DNA from: Ruminococcus sp.
Lineage (GTDB): Bacteria > Bacillota > Clostridia > Oscillospirales > Ruminococcaceae
DNA length: 64,000 nt
Direction: 5' to 3'
Assembly (NCBI GenBank): GCA_018376535.1
Contig: JAHABC010000007.1
Coordinates: forward strand, 24,966 to 88,965
The first letter of the stretch is position 1. Each line of letters starts with the position of its first letter. Both the position numbers and the translations under genes were made by a program. Positions 17,075 to 24,740 of the stretch are shown piece by piece. The notes under the pieces are model-generated. The model searched no databases. It saw nothing but the letters and a program-made list of their open reading frames with translations, and was not told the origin of the DNA.

Positions 17075-17158
17075 GCCACTGTGGTGAAATAGGCAGACAC
17101 GAGGGACTTAAAATCCCTTGGTAGAAATACCGTACCGGTTCAAGTCCGGTCAGTGGCA
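17075..17158 (+). tRNA. tRNA-Leu (anticodon UAA)
   Basis: The acceptor stem GCCACTG pairs with CAGTGGC, with discriminator base A at 17158. The anticodon stem AGGGA/TCCCT encloses the loop CTTAAAA, giving anticodon TAA. The long variable arm (TGGTAGAAATACCG) is of leucine type, and the T arm reads CCGGTTCAAGTCCGG. CCA is not encoded. It is a single-gene unit with its own promoter and terminator. The two T-arm CCGG tetranucleotides are the only CCGG I found in the whole window. Confidence 0.97.
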
Positions 17159-17175
17159 TTAGTTTAATAGATTTT

Positions 17176-17210
17176 AAAAGCATCGTAAATACGATGCTTT
17201 TATGTTTTTT
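17176..17210 (+). terminator. Terminator after tRNA-Leu
   Basis: An 11-bp stem AAAAGCATCGT/ACGATGCTTTT with a 4-base loop is followed by ATGTTTTTT. Confidence 0.88.
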
Positions 17211-17221
17211 ATATAGATTAT

Positions 17222-17256
17222 CAATAAAAAACCACTCCAAATAAAAGGAGTGGTTT
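17222..17256 (-). terminator. Terminator of the M18 aminopeptidase gene
   Basis: Stem AAACCACTCC/GGAGTGGTTT with an 8-base loop is followed on the minus strand by TTTTATTG. It lies 20 bases after the M18 stop codon. Confidence 0.85.
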
Positions 17257-17275
17257 AAATATATATTAATATAAT

Positions 17276-18664
17276 CTATTCGTTCATAAATACATAGAAT
17301 GATTTATATGCCATATACACATCAGTTTTAGCAACGACTTCAAAAGGGGCGTGCATACATAGTACTGGAACACCTACATCTATGGTATTAACATCTAGGT
17401 TAGCGATGTACATAGCAACAGTACCACCACCACCAGCATCTACTTTACCTAGTTCACCAGTTTGGAAGATTATTCCGTTATCTCTTAGTAGATTGTGAAC
17501 CTTACCCACAAACTCAGCAGAAGCATCGGAAGTACCAGACTTTCCTCTTGAACCTGTAAACTTAGTTACTACTACACCATAGTTTAAAAATGCAAAGTTA
17601 TTCTTATCAGCGACTTCTGGATATGTTGGGTCAAAACCTGCATTTACATCAGCAGATAAACATTCAGAGTTAGATAAAACTGTTCTGCCATTTACACCAA
17701 AGCATTCTGCTAAATCGTGAATGAAGTACTTTAAATATGATGAGCATAGTCCAGTATTACCATCAGAACCAGTTTCTTCTTTATCTGTCAATATTACTAC
17801 GGAAGTTTTATTAGGAGAAGTAGTATCCATACAAGCCATCATAGATGGATAGGCACACACTCTATCATCGTGACCATAAGAACCAATCATACTTCTGTCA
17901 AATCCGATATCTCTAGCTTTAAAAGCAGGAACGGCTTCAATTTCAGCGGACATGAAATCATCTTCCACGATGCCATACTTCTCATTTAGTAACTTCATGA
18001 TATTTAGTTTAACTAAATCACTTTCATCGCTGTTGCCTAGAGGTTGTGAACCTATTAATATATTCAACTTTTCACCCTCTATAGCCTTAGCTAGATTTTT
18101 TTGCATCTGTTCGGTAGCCAAATGAATTAATAAGTCTGTAACGCAGAATACTGGGTCATTTTCATCTTCACCGATATTTATTTCTACTTTAGAGCCATCA
18201 CGTTTAACTATAACACCGTGTAATGATAGTGGAATTGTAGTCCATTGATACTTTTTAATTCCTCCATAGTAGTGAGTTTTAAACATAGCTAACTCATCAC
18301 TTTCGTATAAAGGATTTTGTTTTAAATCTAGGCGAGGACTATCTATATGTGATGCACATATTTTAACCCCTTTAGATATATCTTCTTTACCTATAACGGC
18401 GAATATAATAGCTTTATCACGATTATTATAATAAACCTTATCACCAGCCTTTAAGGACATTCCTTTAACGAATGGAACGTATCCAAATTTTTTGGCAGTG
18501 GAGATAGCAAACTTTACGGCTTCACGTTCTGTCTTAGATTTATTTAAGAAACTTTTATATCCCTCACAGAAGTCATTGCATTTTTGGATATCTGCATTGC
18601 TCATTAACTTGTAAGCATTCTTTTTATCTTGAAATAGATTTTTCTTTAACTCTTTAATATCCAT
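17276..18664 (-). CDS. M18 family aminopeptidase
   Basis: This 462-residue cytosolic metallopeptidase of the aspartyl-aminopeptidase family (ApeA/LAP4-like) removes acidic or neutral N-terminal residues from peptides. Dinuclear-zinc ligands and neighbours are visible in CASHIDSPRLDLKQNP, DKEETGSDGNTG (catalytic Glu-Glu), SYGHDDRVCAYPS and a late LCMHAPFEV. DVNAGFDPTYPEVADKNN and RGKSGTSDASAEFVGKV are typical of the clostridial M18 group. Length is normal. It stands alone with its own near-perfect promoter and a strong terminator. Confidence 0.93.
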   Translation of the reverse strand: MDIKELKKNLFQDKKNAYKLMSNADIQKCNDFCEGYKSFLNKSKTEREAVKFAISTAKKFGYVPFVKGMSLKAGDKVYYNNRDKAIIFAVIGKEDISKGVKICASHIDSPRLDLKQNPLYESDELAMFKTHYYGGIKKYQWTTIPLSLHGVIVKRDGSKVEINIGEDENDPVFCVTDLLIHLATEQMQKNLAKAIEGEKLNILIGSQPLGNSDESDLVKLNIMKLLNEKYGIVEDDFMSAEIEAVPAFKARDIGFDRSMIGSYGHDDRVCAYPSMMACMDTTSPNKTSVVILTDKEETGSDGNTGLCSSYLKYFIHDLAECFGVNGRTVLSNSECLSADVNAGFDPTYPEVADKNNFAFLNYGVVVTKFTGSRGKSGTSDASAEFVGKVHNLLRDNGIIFQTGELGKVDAGGGGTVAMYIANLDVNTIDVGVPVLCMHAPFEVVAKTDVYMAYKSFYVFMNE

Positions 18665-18696
18665 CTGATACCAAATCCTTTCTAGTTGATATTTTA

Positions 18697-18725
18697 ATTA
18701 TATCATTCAAAATTTTGATTGTCAA
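18697..18725 (-). promoter_or_regulatory. Promoter of the M18 aminopeptidase gene
   Basis: On the minus strand TTGACA (18720-18725) and TATAAT (18697-18702) are separated by 17 bases, with a TGA extension. Confidence 0.85.
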
Positions 18726-19006
18726 GCAAATTAATAATAAATAAAAAGCGATAAATGGAAACTATCACATTGAACTAAAGTTCACTTCATATAGTTAATA
18801 AGTGCATTTTCGACTGAGTGTGAAGTTATTCTTGAATAATTAGTGTGTGAAAAAAAGTAACGATGTTAAATTATATATGAATATATTACTACTAAACAGC
18901 TTAAATGTTTTCTTGATAATTCTTATTTTAATTCAATTGTTACAAATTGGATTCATTCATAATTTATTTACTCATTCAAAAACCTTGATTTTTAGTACAT
19001 TAATAC
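18726..19006. other. Intergenic stretch with a dyad and no convincing gene
   Basis: About 280 AT-rich bases lie between the divergent M18 promoter and the next promoter. The only structure seen is the perfect dyad TGAACTAAAGTTCA at 18771-18784, plus loosely related TTCACTTC and GTGAAGT words nearby. A hydrophobic 74-codon frame from GTG 18847 has no ribosome site and contains the promoter of the next gene, so it is not called. Confidence 0.5.
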
Positions 19007-19035
19007 TTTACTTACACAAAAAAATCTGTTATAAT
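19007..19035 (+). promoter_or_regulatory. Promoter of the 19075-21082 gene cluster
   Basis: TTTACT (19007-19012) and TATAAT (19030-19035) are 17 bases apart, 40 bases before the first start codon. Confidence 0.6.
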
Positions 19036-19074
19036 TTAATTAAACACATTACTGAAAGAGGGTTTACATAGTAT

Positions 19075-19863
19075 ATGAGTAATTTAATAGATAAGGTATA
19101 TATTCCAAATACCTATAAGCATGGTGAATATATTCTAAAGGATATTCCATTTAATGTTACATATCAAAGTGATAATGATATTCTAATAGAAAATACAGGA
19201 TATAACTTCTTAAAAAATCCATATCCACGTATTAATATTTATGATGAACATAGGTTCTACGGAATTAATAGTGATATTCAAGATATATCTACAATTTTAA
19301 AAGTAACTTATGACGTTAATAATTCTCTTAAATGCGTAAGCGTGTTAAAAGATGGAACATTCTATCCGTATGTATACAGAAACCTATCAGATATTGAAAT
19401 TCATGAAAAAATCGATGAGTGTATTGAACAGTGTTCTAATGAGATTATCCTAAAGATTAAAGAACATTTCTCTAATGATAATATTAGTAGAATATTTATC
19501 TATGCTTATTGGGAAGCTGGTAATGATAACATAACTATCTATGTTGGTAATGAAAAAACTTTTAATATTGCTTTTAATTCTGTTAGAAAATCTTCTTATG
19601 TTGAAAACGTGGATAACTGTGAATTGTATATAAAAGATAACAATATTTATTCTATAGATGATAATGAGTTTTTACACTCTTTAACTTATTACTTTTATTA
19701 TGTAAACGCTCTAAATTTGAAGTTGCATCATACCAACACCGACATTGGCAATAATTTCTATGATAAACTTATCTATTCCATAGAACAGAATATACTAAAA
19801 AAAGTAAGTGAGTTCGCTACTTTTACTACTGACTTTAAATTTATATATGATATTATAGATTAA
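19075..19863 (+). CDS. Unrecognised 262-residue protein
   Basis: I do not recognise this protein. It is soluble, very rich in Asn, Asp, Ile and Tyr, and acidic overall. It has no signal peptide or membrane segment. Visible features are an N-terminal IPNTYKHGEYILKDIPF, a central helix HEKIDECIEQCSNEIILKIKEHF, a strand-rich block IFIYAYWEAGNDNITIYVG and a C-terminal helical end. A GAGGG site lies rather far (13 bases) upstream of ATG 19075. It is the first of three same-strand genes with short gaps (25 and about 18 bases), so it is probably co-transcribed with a small membrane protein and a possible Fe-S protein. No function is proposed. Confidence 0.7.
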   Translation: MSNLIDKVYIPNTYKHGEYILKDIPFNVTYQSDNDILIENTGYNFLKNPYPRINIYDEHRFYGINSDIQDISTILKVTYDVNNSLKCVSVLKDGTFYPYVYRNLSDIEIHEKIDECIEQCSNEIILKIKEHFSNDNISRIFIYAYWEAGNDNITIYVGNEKTFNIAFNSVRKSSYVENVDNCELYIKDNNIYSIDDNEFLHSLTYYFYYVNALNLKLHHTNTDIGNNFYDKLIYSIEQNILKKVSEFATFTTDFKFIYDIID

Positions 19864-19888
19864 TATTTCCTAAAGGAGTTGTTATATT

Positions 19889-20146
19889 ATGGGAAAACAT
19901 CTAGTATGCATCGCTGGAGCATTTGCCATTATAATTATTATATGTGCAATCACTACATCTACGAGCAGAAGTAACTATGTAAATGATAAACAGTTAGTAA
20001 CTAAATCTATAGACGATGTCGAAATAGATAATAATGATGTAACTACTAACATTTGGGATTATATTAAATCTCAAAAAGAAACTACTATCGGTGATAGCAA
20101 CTCAGCTAGTACTAAACAACCTGAGTTTACTATAGTATTAAAATAA
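19889..20146 (+). CDS. Small single-pass membrane protein with an IGDS motif
   Basis: This 85-residue protein has one N-terminal membrane helix (LVCIAGAFAIIIIICAITTS) and an outward-facing acidic tail. The tail carries TTIGDSNSAST, the same IGDS tetrapeptide seen in the GH25 and C39 exported proteins, and ends PEFTIVLK. The start is supported by AAGGAG eight bases or so upstream. It is second of three tightly spaced genes. Function unknown; the layout resembles small anchored or secreted factors but nothing more can be said. Confidence 0.72.
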   Translation: MGKHLVCIAGAFAIIIIICAITTSTSRSNYVNDKQLVTKSIDDVEIDNNDVTTNIWDYIKSQKETTIGDSNSASTKQPEFTIVLK

Positions 20147-20164
20147 CGAAAGGATTTGAAAATT

Positions 20165-21082
20165 ATGGATATTAAATTCCATCTACCTGACTTTGTTAGG
20201 CACTTTAAATTAAATATATTAATGTTTGAAACTATGCGTATGCGTCCATACTACTTTAGAGATGGTATTAAAATAGGTTCGGTATATGGAGCTTTTCCTA
20301 CTGCCATTTGGAACGGTGGACGTTCTATAAGTGGTCACATGGATAGAAAGTATATGCAAATTATATTAAATGAGTTCAATAAGCGTGGTATTCCTTGTAG
20401 ATATACTTTTAGTAATCCCATGATTAAGGAAGAACATCTTAAAGATGAGTTTTGCAACTGGTGTCTTAAAGTTGCTGACAATGGCTTAAATGAAGTGATA
20501 GTCATGTCACCTATACTTGAAGATTATATTAGAAAAAACTATCCAAAATACAAGATAGTTTCCTCTACTTGCAAACAGATTGAGGACTTAACTGGTCTAA
20601 ATTCTGAATTGGAAAAAGATTACTCTCTTGTAGTTTTGGACTATAATTGGAATAACCAATTTGATAAGTTGCAAAATATTCCACATAAGGATAAGTGTGA
20701 AATCTTGATAAATCCGTGTTGTGTTCCAAACTGCAAACGCAGAAAACAACACTATGAGTATATTGGAGATTTTCAAATTAAACTTGCTAAACATATGCAA
20801 GAAAATCCAAATGCACCTTTGGAAAATGAAGATTTTAAATGTCCATATATGGAACAACAATTTTATCAAACGACAAAGTTTATAACTCACATTCGCCCTG
20901 ATGACTTATATAGTAAGTACGTTCCTATGGGATACTCTAACTTTAAAATCGAAGGTAGACCACTTCCAGACTTAGCAGTATTAGAAAGTTATATCTATTA
21001 TATGGTAAAGCCAGAGTATCAAAATGAGGCTAGATTGTTCATAAGTCTATGGTTAACTGAAAATATAAGACACTTTAACTAA
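20165..21082 (+). CDS. Unrecognised protein, possibly peptidase U32-like / Fe-S TIM-barrel type
   Basis: This 305-residue soluble protein starts at ATG 20165, with AAAGG 10 bases upstream. The middle resembles the U32/UbiV fold pattern: YKIVSSTCKQIEDL, SLVVLDYNWN and then EILINPCCVPNCKRRKQH, a dense Cys cluster where U32-type proteins bind an iron-sulfur cluster, followed by FKCPYMEQQ. RDGIKIGSVYGAFPTAIWNGGRS near the start would be the first barrel strand. This resemblance is weak and read by eye. It is third of three linked genes and lies before an asparaginase, from which it is separated by an AT-only palindrome. Iron-sulfur binding is inference. Confidence 0.55.
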   Translation: MDIKFHLPDFVRHFKLNILMFETMRMRPYYFRDGIKIGSVYGAFPTAIWNGGRSISGHMDRKYMQIILNEFNKRGIPCRYTFSNPMIKEEHLKDEFCNWCLKVADNGLNEVIVMSPILEDYIRKNYPKYKIVSSTCKQIEDLTGLNSELEKDYSLVVLDYNWNNQFDKLQNIPHKDKCEILINPCCVPNCKRRKQHYEYIGDFQIKLAKHMQENPNAPLENEDFKCPYMEQQFYQTTKFITHIRPDDLYSKYVPMGYSNFKIEGRPLPDLAVLESYIYYMVKPEYQNEARLFISLWLTENIRHFN

Positions 21083-21120
21083 TTAATAATTAATAAATAA
21101 TATATAATAATTATTAATTA
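21080..21120. repeat. AT-only perfect palindrome
   Basis: TAATTAATAATTA (21080-21092) is the exact reverse complement of TAATTATTAATTA (21108-21120), with a 15-base AT loop. Further TTAATTAATAA words follow up to 21220. It lies just after the stop of the preceding gene and could be a weak terminator or a protein-binding site upstream of the asparaginase gene. Confidence 0.65.
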
Positions 21121-21227
21121 ATAAATAAATTATTCATGTACTTATGATGGATTTCCTATATTTTAGCAATTAATAAGCGATTATTATTTATTAACTATTA
21201 TATATTAATTAATAAAGGAGAGTTTTA

Positions 21228-22223
21228 ATGAAGATATTAGTAATCATGACAGGTGGAACTATCGGAAGTAGATTAAAAGATAACATAATAGATGTTAAGA
21301 GTAACTCTTATGATATCTTAGAAAAGTATAATAGAATGTATCCAAATAGTATAACCTTTGAAACCATTCAACCCTTGAATATTCTAAGCGAAAACTTTAC
21401 TTTAGATACTCTTGAAATATTAGGAAACACTCTATTAAATATAGATACTTCTAAATATGATGGTATTATAGTAACTCATGGTAGTGATACACTATGTTAT
21501 ACGTCATCTTTTTTAGGTATGATAACCCGTCATTTTAGTATACCTATAGTTATGGTTGCTAGTAACTTTGAATTGGATAATCCTAAGGCTAACGGATTGT
21601 ATAACTTTCATGGAGCAGTAACTCTAATAGCATCTAAAAAGGTTAGAGGTTGCTTTGTAACTTGGAAAGATAGCTTTACAGATGCTTTAAACGTTCATTT
21701 AGGTACTAGACTTGAAGAGTGTGACAGTCTAACAGATAACTTTCAATCTTATGGAGGAGTTCCATTTGCAGAAATAGTAGATAATAGAATAGTATTTAAT
21801 GGTAATAAGATTAATCCTAGCCTAGAAGAAATAAATTTACAAAGATTGCCAATCTGTAATAGCATAAGTTTAAAAAATAAATCTCTATTGATTAAAACCT
21901 ATACAGGTTTGAATTTTAATAGTTTCAATCTTAAAGATGTGCAATCGATAGTTATATACTTATACCATTCTGGAACGGGTTGTACTCTAAGTGGAGAAAA
22001 TTCTGTATTAGATTTTATAAATCAAAATCCAAATAAGCAGATATATGTAGCATCTTTAAAAAGGTCTGTTGAACGTTATTCCACATCTAATGATATATTA
22101 AATAGCAATGTGAACCTAATGTATAACATATCTATTGAGAGTGCCTATATAAAATCGCTGATACTCTCCAATACTGAAGTATGCAATATGGAAAATCTAT
22201 TTTTTGAAAATGTTGATTCCTAA
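21228..22223 (+). CDS. L-asparaginase, type I (cytoplasmic)
   Basis: This 331-residue enzyme hydrolyses L-asparagine to aspartate and ammonia. It shows both catalytic triad regions: VIMTGGTIGS with the nucleophilic Thr near residue 10, and IIVTHGSDTLCYTSSFL with the Thr-Asp pair. NPKANGLYNFHGAVTLI and YHSGTGC are also conserved positions. There is no signal peptide, so it is the cytoplasmic AnsA-like type. GGAGAG lies 8 bases upstream of the ATG. It is preceded by about 145 bases of almost pure AT. Asparaginase would feed ammonia to the same nitrogen pool as GdhA. Confidence 0.88.
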   Translation: MKILVIMTGGTIGSRLKDNIIDVKSNSYDILEKYNRMYPNSITFETIQPLNILSENFTLDTLEILGNTLLNIDTSKYDGIIVTHGSDTLCYTSSFLGMITRHFSIPIVMVASNFELDNPKANGLYNFHGAVTLIASKKVRGCFVTWKDSFTDALNVHLGTRLEECDSLTDNFQSYGGVPFAEIVDNRIVFNGNKINPSLEEINLQRLPICNSISLKNKSLLIKTYTGLNFNSFNLKDVQSIVIYLYHSGTGCTLSGENSVLDFINQNPNKQIYVASLKRSVERYSTSNDILNSNVNLMYNISIESAYIKSLILSNTEVCNMENLFFENVDS

Positions 22224-22261
22224 TAGTATTTTAAAAAATGAATTTTATGGTATGATGAAAA

Positions 22262-22543
22262 ATGAGAAAAATAAAAATAGAAAAAGGTAAGATATGTCCT
22301 AAATGCCAAAAACAAGAAAATCAAATAAAAATAGGATATAATCGTTCAGGTACACAACGCTGTAAGTGTAAGGAGTGTGGCACAAGATATACACTTGAAC
22401 CTAAAAAACATGAATATCCTAATCATATTAAAGAACTTGCAATAAAAATGTATTACTCTGGAGTAAGCGGACGTGCAGTAGGAAAAGCTTTAGGTATGAA
22501 TAAAGCTAATGTATACAATTGGATTAAAAAAACTAATAAATAA
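22262..22543 (+). pseudogene. IS1-like transposase fragment (zinc ribbon and HTH only)
   Basis: The 93-residue frame has a zinc ribbon (CPKCQ ... CKCKECGTRYTLEP) followed by a helix-turn-helix (KELAIKMYYSGVSGRAVGKALGMNKANVYNWIKK), the N-terminal InsA-type DNA-binding part of IS1-family transposases. The catalytic DDE domain that should follow is absent; only 41 bases separate its stop codon from transposon derivative copy B. It could also be a stand-alone DNA-binding protein, but truncation beside another mobile remnant makes decay more likely. Confidence 0.7.
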
Positions 22544-22584
22544 TCTTATGATAAACTATCTTCTTAAATTATTGATTTTTTTAA

Positions 22585-23100
22585 TGTAGGATTCACAATG
22601 ATGTGAAACACAATTTATGGTAATTAAGTAAATATTGTTTAGGGAAAAGCCAACCAAGAGGACGCATAGGAAAATTATTATATTTTCTAAGATACACCTT
22701 CAATTGATTTTTAAAATCATCAGGGGTAAAAAGTTTTATTCTTATGTATTTTATTCCCAATTCTTTAAGTTTTTTTCAAACATACTAAGTTTGTCCTTTT
22801 TGTTAGAAACTAATTTTTTTGTAAATTCACAACCATTATCAGTTTGAACACATTCAACTTTAAAAGGAAAAAATTTTAACATATGTTCTAAAAACACCGT
22901 AGATGTGTAGGTATTATGTTCTTCAAAAACTTCGATTTGACGAAACATTCTTTTTTGTGTTATACTATCCATAGTGAATTAAGTCCTTTTTTTATGTTTA
23001 TTGTATGTTTTTATTTTAACATAAAAGTTCTTAGTTCACTACTTTTTTTATTGATTTTCAATTGGTAAATATTGTGTCTTATTTCATTGTGGAACATACA
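22585..23100 (-). mobile_element. Transposon derivative copy B (non-autonomous, MITE-like)
   Basis: This 516-bp unit is nearly identical to copy A at 4791-5305 but inverted. Its ends are TGTAGGATTCACAATGA at 22585 and, read inward from 23100, TGTATGTTCCACAATGA. It is flanked by an exact 9-bp direct repeat TTTTTTTAA (22576-22584 and 23101-23109), a likely target-site duplication. It carries the same internal deletions as copy A but different single-base frameshifts. It sits 14 bases upstream of the -35 box of mrp. Confidence 0.85.
22593..22972 (-). pseudogene. DDE transposase remnant (copy B)
   Basis: Minus-strand frame from ATG 22972 reads FEEHNTYTSTVFLEHMLKFFPF and VECVQTDNGCEFTKKL. One C is missing relative to copy A near 22770, which changes the frame after FEKN. 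The restored frame continues IKYIRIKLFTP then DDFKNQLKVYLRKYNNFPMRPLGW, the same join across a deletion as in copy A. Both the N-terminal half and the region of the third catalytic residue are absent. It is not functional. Confidence 0.85.
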
Positions 23101-23113
23101 TTTTTTTAATTAG

Positions 23114-23142
23114 TTGACACTTAACCTTATTTGTGATATAAT
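23114..23142 (+). promoter_or_regulatory. Promoter of mrp
   Basis: TTGACA (23114-23119) and TATAAT (23137-23142) are 17 bases apart, with a TGA extension. It starts 14 bases beyond copy B, so the promoter survived the insertion intact. Confidence 0.85.
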
Positions 23143-23183
23143 TATCTTTAATAATATTTTAGAAAAGAGTGTGATTTTTAATC

Positions 23184-24008
23184 ATGGCAGAAGAATGTAC
23201 TCATGACTGTAGTTCATGCAGTTCTAACTGTAGCGAAAAGAAGCAATCTTTAATAGAAAACCTTAATAGATATAGCAAGGTAAATAAAAAGGTAATAGGC
23301 ATTGTAAGTGGTAAAGGTGGCGTTGGTAAGACTTTTGTTACTACATCTATTGCGTGTGCGTTGAACGAACAAGGCTACACTGTAGGTATTTTAGATGCAG
23401 ATATAACTGGTCCATCTGTTCCAAAGATGTTTGGTATTCACGATAAAGCTCTAGGTAATGGCGATGGCATTATGCCTCAAGTTACTAAGAATGGTATAGA
23501 AGTTATGTCGTCTAACCTAATTTTAGATACCGAGGAAACTCCAGTATTATGGCGTGGCCCTATTATGTCGGGAATAGTAAAACAGTTCTGGACAGATGTA
23601 GTATGGGGTGAACTTGACTATCTATTGATAGATATGCCCCCAGGAACTGGCGATATCCCTTTAACTGTATTCCAAAGTATTCCAGTAGATGAGATTATTA
23701 TAGTCACTTCCCCTCAAGATTTAGTTAGCATGATTGTCGGCAAGGCTTGTAACATGGCTAAAGCTATGAACTTAAAAGTTCTTGGATTGATTGAAAACTA
23801 TAGTTATCTAGTATGTCCAGATTGCAACAAGAAGATTAACGTATTCGGTGAAAGTAAAATCGATGAGGTTGCTATGAAACATCGATGCAAAGTCTTAGGA
23901 CAAATACCTATCATGCCTACTCTAAATGAGTTGGTTAATTCGGAAAAGTTTGAGAGTGTTCCACATGACTATATGTATCCAATAGTAAAGATTATTGAAA
24001 ATAGTTAA
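23184..24008 (+). CDS. mrp: Mrp/NBP35 family ATP-binding iron-sulfur carrier
   Basis: This 274-residue cytosolic P-loop protein holds and transfers [4Fe-4S] clusters to target enzymes. The N-terminus has a four-cysteine cluster (C5, C9, C12, C16 in CTHDCSSCSSNC) as in NBP35-type members. Next come IVSGKGGVGKT (deviant Walker A), DADITGPSVPKMFG, WRGPIMSGIVKQF, LLIDMPPGTGDIPLT and IVTSPQDLVSM. The CxxC in LVCPDCNKK is the bridging cluster site. It is a single-gene unit with a near-consensus promoter and a shared terminator. Confidence 0.94.
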   Translation: MAEECTHDCSSCSSNCSEKKQSLIENLNRYSKVNKKVIGIVSGKGGVGKTFVTTSIACALNEQGYTVGILDADITGPSVPKMFGIHDKALGNGDGIMPQVTKNGIEVMSSNLILDTEETPVLWRGPIMSGIVKQFWTDVVWGELDYLLIDMPPGTGDIPLTVFQSIPVDEIIIVTSPQDLVSMIVGKACNMAKAMNLKVLGLIENYSYLVCPDCNKKINVFGESKIDEVAMKHRCKVLGQIPIMPTLNELVNSEKFESVPHDYMYPIVKIIENS

Positions 24009-24013
24009 TATAT

Positions 24014-24055
24014 AAAAAAAGACGTCCATTATATACATAATGTGACGTCTTTTTT
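24014..24055. terminator. Bidirectional terminator between mrp and the DUF4250 gene
   Basis: A stem AAAAAGACGTC/GACGTCTTTTT with a partly paired inner part (CATT/AATG) ends in runs of T on the plus strand and of T on the minus strand, serving both convergent genes. Confidence 0.88.
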
Positions 24056-24056
24056 A

Positions 24057-24236
24057 CTATCTAAATTGATTTTGTTGAACATCATAGGAGTAGCCTATAG
24101 TATCAAGATGTTCTAAAAGTTCGCTTTTAGGATAGTCATAAGTGTTGCAAAAGTCATCTAAAGATTTACACTCATCACGGAGTTTAGTATTTACATAACT
24201 TAGTAACATAATTGGGTCTTTAGGTAGATAACTCAC
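24057..24236 (-). CDS. DUF4250 domain protein
   Basis: This small protein of 59 residues matches DUF4250, common in Clostridia: YLPKDPIMLLSYVNTKLRDEC, then DDFCNTYDYPKSELLEHLDTIGYSYDVQQNQF. The start is GTG at 24236 because GGAGG lies 8 bases before it; a longer TTG frame to 24251 would place this site inside the gene. Small, soluble, and of unknown function; the helix-turn-helix-like spacing is suggestive only. It is monocistronic, between mrp and the ATP synthase operon. Confidence 0.85.
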   Translation of the reverse strand: MSYLPKDPIMLLSYVNTKLRDECKSLDDFCNTYDYPKSELLEHLDTIGYSYDVQQNQFR

Positions 24237-24332
24237 AATAAAAACCTCCAAAATATTTTTAAGATAGTATCATTATACTACAAAGCACACGCTTAGTCAA
24301 GATAGTTTGTAATATCTGGTTAATACTGTAAC

Positions 24333-24740
24333 CTATCTATTTTTACTACCTACAGATAGTCTGTTTAAAGCACGTTGAAGTTTTAAATCAGCGTACTTAA
24401 ATTCTTGGTCGCTTTTATGTTCTTGAAGTTTTCTACGAGCGTCCTCCTCCGAACGTTTAGCCCATTCCAAATCTATTTCGTCAGCCCACTCACAAGCAGA
24501 TGCTAATATGGTAGCCGTATTGTTATAAAACTTTATAGTTCCCATGGATATAGCACCTAATCTAGTAGAACCATCGGGGAATTTGACTTTCATTTCCCCA
24601 GATGGCAACACCGCACAATAGTTAATGTGATGTGCTAAAAAACCTGCATCACCCTCGGTAGTTCTAACCGTAAGTTGTGATACTTCGCCATTAAAAAAAA
24701 CTTTTTCAGGAGTAATAACTCTAAGATTAAAGTTACTCAT
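24333..24740 (-). CDS. atpC: F1F0 ATP synthase epsilon subunit
   Basis: This 135-residue central-stalk protein regulates and couples the rotor. It has the N-terminal beta-sandwich (FNLRVITPEKVFFNGEVSQLTVRTTEGDAGFLAHHINYCAVLPSG) and a C-terminal two-helix hairpin with AKRSEEDARRKLQEHKSDQEFKYADLKLQRALNRLSV. The start codon overlaps the atpD stop by one base. It is the last gene of the operon. Length is normal. Confidence 0.95.
   Translation of the reverse strand: MSNFNLRVITPEKVFFNGEVSQLTVRTTEGDAGFLAHHINYCAVLPSGEMKVKFPDGSTRLGAISMGTIKFYNNTATILASACEWADEIDLEWAKRSEEDARRKLQEHKSDQEFKYADLKLQRALNRLSVGSKNR

Noticed and set aside
17010..17240. 76-codon minus-strand frame reading LTGLEPVRYFYQGILSPSCLPISPQ
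   Set aside because: It is the antisense of tRNA-Leu; this is a well-known spurious frame found opposite leucine tRNAs.
18847..19071. Hydrophobic 74-codon frame starting with GTG
   Set aside because: No ribosome site, very AT-rich, and it contains the promoter of the next gene.
22635..22847. Frames antisense to the transposase remnants (also 5043-5255)
   Set aside because: Both are shadows on the opposite strand of the two copies; their similarity to each other only reflects the repeat.
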